Below, in pieces: positions 6,720-8,259 of a stretch of DNA of 8,259 nucleotides; the first letter of the stretch is position 1, and each line of letters begins with the position of its first letter. The stretch spans positions 1 through 8,259 of the forward strand of contig CAMWUP010000079.1 in the NCBI GenBank assembly GCA_947177465.1, in the 5' to 3' direction. Made by a program: the position numbers and the translations under genes. The notes under the pieces were generated by a model. That model worked only from the letters and a program-made list of their open reading frames with translations. It did not search any database and had not been told where the DNA came from. The stretch is from an uncultured Lachnospiraceae bacterium (GTDB lineage: Bacteria > Bacillota > Clostridia > Lachnospirales > Lachnospiraceae).

Positions 6720-6749
6720 AAAAACAGGACGGCTTATATTGAGCCGTCC
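6720..6749 (-). terminator. Rho-independent terminator (distal of two)
   Basis: GGACGGCT (6727-6734) and AGCCGTCC (6742-6749) form a perfect 8-base-pair stem with a 7-base loop. Read on the minus strand, the stem is followed after TG by TTTTT (6724-6720). It would end transcription of the flavin-reductase gene. Confidence 0.8.
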
Positions 6750-6779
6750 ACACGAAACAACCAACTGAACATCAGCAAT

Positions 6780-6806
6780 AAAAATACCCTGCACCGATAC
6801 ACAGGG
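6780..6806 (-). terminator. Rho-independent terminator (proximal of two)
   Basis: CCCTG (6787-6791) and CAGGG (6802-6806) form a 5-base-pair stem, extendable by two G-U pairs. Read on the minus strand it is followed by TA and TTTTT (6784-6780). It lies about 80 bases past the flavin-reductase stop and 31 bases before the stronger terminator. Confidence 0.5.
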
Positions 6807-6885
6807 CAGCAAGTATGCCACTCCGCTTCCACAAGGGTTCTGCCTCAGCCAAACCTCTCCCCGCATAGAGATTTTTACTGAATCG

Positions 6886-7389
6886 CTACTCCTCCGGCAG
6901 ATAAGTAGGCGCAGCTTTGGGACTTTTACCCTTAATTACATTGTGATAATATGCATAAGTCATGGCAGCATCGGATTTCAGCACATCGCAGTCAAGCACC
7001 TTGCCCAGAAAAACGGTGTGCGTCTCCGTCTCCATCTTATCGATAACCTCGCAGACAATGTAAGCGCAGGCATCCGACAACACCGGCATATAGCTCCGCA
7101 TCTCATGCGCCACACCTTCAAATTTGTCACAGTCCCTTCCGCTGCGGAAGCCAAAGGTGCCGATAAGGGAAGGCTCTGAATGTTCGCCTAGTACGGATAC
7201 GGCAAATTTTCCGGTATCCTGTATGCAGGCGTTCGTGTAATTATCATGGTTGATGCTGACCGCCACGGTTGCGGGCTCAGACGTAATCTGCATCACACTG
7301 TTTGCCGTGCAGCCTGTCGCCCTTCCTTTATCCCATGTACTGATAACATAAACGCCATAGGAAAGATTGCGAAATGCATTTTTATTCAT
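6886..7389 (-). CDS. Flavin reductase-like domain protein (FMN-binding)
   Basis: This 167-residue cytosolic protein has the flavin reductase-like fold (PF01613 type). It opens with NAFRNLSYGVYVISTWDKG and GRATGCTANSVMQITSEPAT, where the family binds FMN, followed by VAVSINHDNYTNACI and the GTFGFRSGRDCDKFEG region at about 87-102. Such proteins use NAD(P)H or a partner protein to reduce flavin. In anaerobic Firmicutes the same domain forms the N-terminus of high-molecular-weight rubredoxins, but this protein ends without the CXXC rubredoxin module, so the electron partner is unknown. I chose ATG at 7389 because GGAGG lies four bases before it; the frame is open to 7419 but the extra ten residues have no ribosome binding site. 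It is a single-gene unit with its own promoter and terminators. Confidence 0.85.
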   Translation of the reverse strand: MNKNAFRNLSYGVYVISTWDKGRATGCTANSVMQITSEPATVAVSINHDNYTNACIQDTGKFAVSVLGEHSEPSLIGTFGFRSGRDCDKFEGVAHEMRSYMPVLSDACAYIVCEVIDKMETETHTVFLGKVLDCDVLKSDAAMTYAYYHNVIKGKSPKAAPTYLPEE

Positions 7390-7402
7390 AATTCCTCCGT
7401 TC

Positions 7403-7418
7403 TGCCGCATACGCAGCA
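7403..7418 (-). promoter_or_regulatory. Leader hairpin of the flavin-reductase mRNA
   Basis: On the minus strand, TGCTGC, loop GTAT and GCGGCA form a 6-base-pair stem (one G-U pair) that ends about 6 bases before the GGAGG ribosome binding site. It could affect translation or mRNA stability; no known riboswitch is recognised. Confidence 0.3.
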
Positions 7419-7433
7419 TTTTGTTTTATTTTC

Positions 7434-7462
7434 AGTATACCCCTTTTATTGGGACATATCAA
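7434..7462 (-). promoter_or_regulatory. Sigma-A promoter of the flavin-reductase gene
   Basis: On the minus strand, TTGATA (7457-7462, 5 of 6) is followed by a 17-base spacer and TATACT (7434-7439, 5 of 6). Transcription would start near 7427, about 38 bases before the start codon. No gene is seen in the remaining 7463-7637. Confidence 0.75.
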
Positions 7463-7637
7463 CAAATGAAATTGTTTTTGTTATTTCCTTTCCCCATAAC
7501 GGCATAGCAGTCTCACGCTTCATCCGAGCCCTGATACCGTATGGCTTTTGTCAAGTATAACACAAATTATGACGTTTCGTCTATTCCCGACTGCAAGTCT
7601 TTCATTTCAGGTTTTCATTCATGCCCTATCATATTGC

Positions 7638-7666
7638 TTGACAGCACCCGCCAAACAAGCTATACT
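7638..7666 (+). promoter_or_regulatory. Strong sigma-A promoter of the SRP RNA
   Basis: A perfect TTGACA (7638-7643) is separated by exactly 17 bases from TATACT (7661-7666, 5 of 6). Transcription would start at about 7672-7673, just where the terminal helix of the RNA begins. The near-consensus form fits an abundant stable RNA. Confidence 0.88.
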
Positions 7667-7672
7667 AAAAAA

Positions 7673-7886
7673 GTCGCATATACGGATTTTGGCGGGCGCT
7701 TCTATGGCGGCTTTTCTTTCCGGTGATGAAGTTTGGGTCTTGCGCAATGGACATCTGCGAACCGTGTCAGGGTGGGAACACAGCAGCACTAAGCAGAACC
7801 GTCCATGTGCCGCGAGGGTGCCTGGCGGAGCCGGTGGGAGAGTATCGCGTAGAAGTGTCCACCAAAAACCGGATATGCGGCTTTTT
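7673..7886 (+). ncRNA. ffs: Signal recognition particle RNA, extended hairpin form
   Basis: This is the RNA of the particle that, with Ffh, carries signal-bearing ribosomes to the membrane. The conserved S-domain is clear: GTGTCAGG (7764-7771), a short stem capped by a GGAA tetraloop (7775-7778), then AGCAGC (7782-7787), with ATGGAC (7747-7752) pairing GTCCAT (7801-7806) outside it, and TGTGCCGCGAGGGTGCCTGG (7806-7825) as in Bacillus scRNA. The ends pair: GTCGCATAT (7673-7681) with ATATGCGGC (7873-7881), continuing with few mismatches for about 31 bases. That helix is followed by TTTTT (7882-7886), so it should double as terminator. The arms on either side of the core are nearly equal (about 94 and 95 bases), leaving no room for the 5' Alu helices expected in the large Firmicute type. 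Identity is near certain; exact ends are inferred. Confidence 0.93.
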
Positions 7887-7965
7887 ACATAGCAGAAACA
7901 GGAATCGCTTATAAAAATTTTTGTCAGGAAAGCGGCAGAATCAGAATGTCGCGGAAAGGAGCTGC

Positions 7966-8259
7966 ATGGGCTGCAGACTATGTCCCAGAGAATGTAATGC
8001 GGACCGCGAAAACGGACAGAAAGGTTACTGTGGGGAAACCGCTTCCCTTCGTGTGGCAAGAGCAGCTCTGCACATGTGGGAAGAACCCTGTATCTCCGGC
8101 AATACCGGCTCGGGGACCGTCTTTTTTTCCGGTTGTCCCCTGCACTGCGTCTTCTGCCAGAACAGCGCCATCTCAAAAGGCGCCGCAGGCAAAGTCATTG
8201 CCCCCGAACGTCTTGCCGAGATTTTTTTAGAACTGCAGAAAAAAGGCGCTTGCAACATC
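7966..8259 (+). CDS. Radical-SAM protein, PflX/COG1313 type (5' part, runs off the window)
   Basis: The frame from ATG at 7966 is open to the last base (98 codons). It begins MGCRLCPREC and has GYCGE at 20-24, ARAALHMWEEPCISG at 31-45, GSGTVFFSGC at 48-57 and the radical-SAM motif CX3CX2C at C57, C61, C64 (CPLHCVFCQN). This arrangement is that of the COG1313 family, annotated as PflX or putative pyruvate formate-lyase 1-activating enzyme homologue, normally about 290 residues; roughly two thirds lies outside the window. The true substrate of this family is not established to my knowledge. The extra N-terminal cysteines (C3, C6, C10, C22) are seen widely in the family and could bind metal. AAAGGAG at 7955-7961 lies four bases before the start. 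It lies 79 bases after the SRP RNA end; I found no convincing promoter between them. Confidence 0.87.
   Translation, partial: MGCRLCPRECNADRENGQKGYCGETASLRVARAALHMWEEPCISGNTGSGTVFFSGCPLHCVFCQNSAISKGAAGKVIAPERLAEIFLELQKKGACNI

Larger units (their letters stand above)
6470..6885. other. 416-base intergenic region without a convincing gene
   Basis: The right part (6720-6806) holds two tandem minus-strand terminators that close the flavin-reductase transcript. The left part (6513-6604) holds the SpoIID-like promoter and an inverted repeat. I see nothing identifiable at 6605-6719. Open frames of 70-100 codons cross it on both strands but lack ribosome binding sites and protein-like composition. 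Confidence 0.6.

Noticed and set aside
6561..6866. Minus-strand open frame of 101 codons in the intergenic region
   Set aside because: Composition is unlike a real protein (many F, C and S), there is no ribosome binding site, and the frame crosses both terminators.
7619..8176. Minus-strand open frame of 185 codons
   Set aside because: It runs antisense through the SRP RNA and the radical-SAM gene and has no domain or start signal.
1..8259. CRISPR array, transposase, phage or toxin-antitoxin locus
   Set aside because: No regularly spaced repeats, transposase motifs, integrase or toxin families were found in any frame.

Overview
The window looks like chromosomal DNA of a gut-type Clostridia, most likely a Lachnospiraceae-like Firmicute. 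The grounds are strong AGGAGG-type ribosome binding sites, sigma-A promoters with near-consensus boxes, low-to-mid GC, two anaerobic radical-SAM enzymes, a SpoIID/LytB-type domain, lipoproteins with short signal peptides, and an SRP RNA whose core resembles the Bacillus/Clostridium type. The species cannot be named from the sequence.

Layout from left to right. (1) 1-135 is an AT-rich regulatory region with four copies of an 8-base box (TTTGTATT/AATACAAA). It precedes a small DUF2164-family gene (136-396, +), which meets the MATE gene tail-to-tail with a 4-base overlap. (2) A minus-strand pair follows: an NrdG2-type radical-SAM activating protein (1802-2497) and a MATE multidrug/cation antiporter (393-1787), very close together. 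(3) Divergent from that pair is a plus-strand pair: tadA (2674-3189, tRNA adenosine deaminase) and an overlapping lipoprotein gene with a DUF3298-like C-terminus, broken by a one-base frameshift near 4097-4102. The promoters of the two divergent pairs appear to overlap at 2503-2555. (4) A minus-strand pair (6469 down to 4436) encodes a secreted protein with a degenerate SpoIID/LytB-like C-terminal domain and an unrecognised lipoprotein. It is visibly more AT-rich at its 5' end than the left part of the window. (5) 6470-6885 has no gene but holds a minus-strand promoter, an inverted repeat and two tandem minus-strand terminators. (6) A flavin-reductase-like gene (6886-7389, -) has its own strong promoter. 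(7) A plus-strand SRP RNA (about 7673-7886) lies behind a TTGACA-17-TATACT promoter. (8) The 5' part of a PflX-like (COG1313) radical-SAM gene begins at 7966 and runs off the right edge.

Functionally the window is mostly housekeeping: tRNA wobble modification, protein targeting, redox and radical enzymology, and efflux. A small cell-envelope module of three exported proteins sits in the middle. The most unusual points are the SRP RNA, which reads as one long hairpin with no room for an Alu domain; the frameshifted lipoprotein; the divergent SpoIID-like secreted protein paired with an orphan lipoprotein; and the unexplained box cluster at the left edge. I see no CRISPR array, insertion sequence, tRNA or rRNA, and no strong case for a wholly new system.
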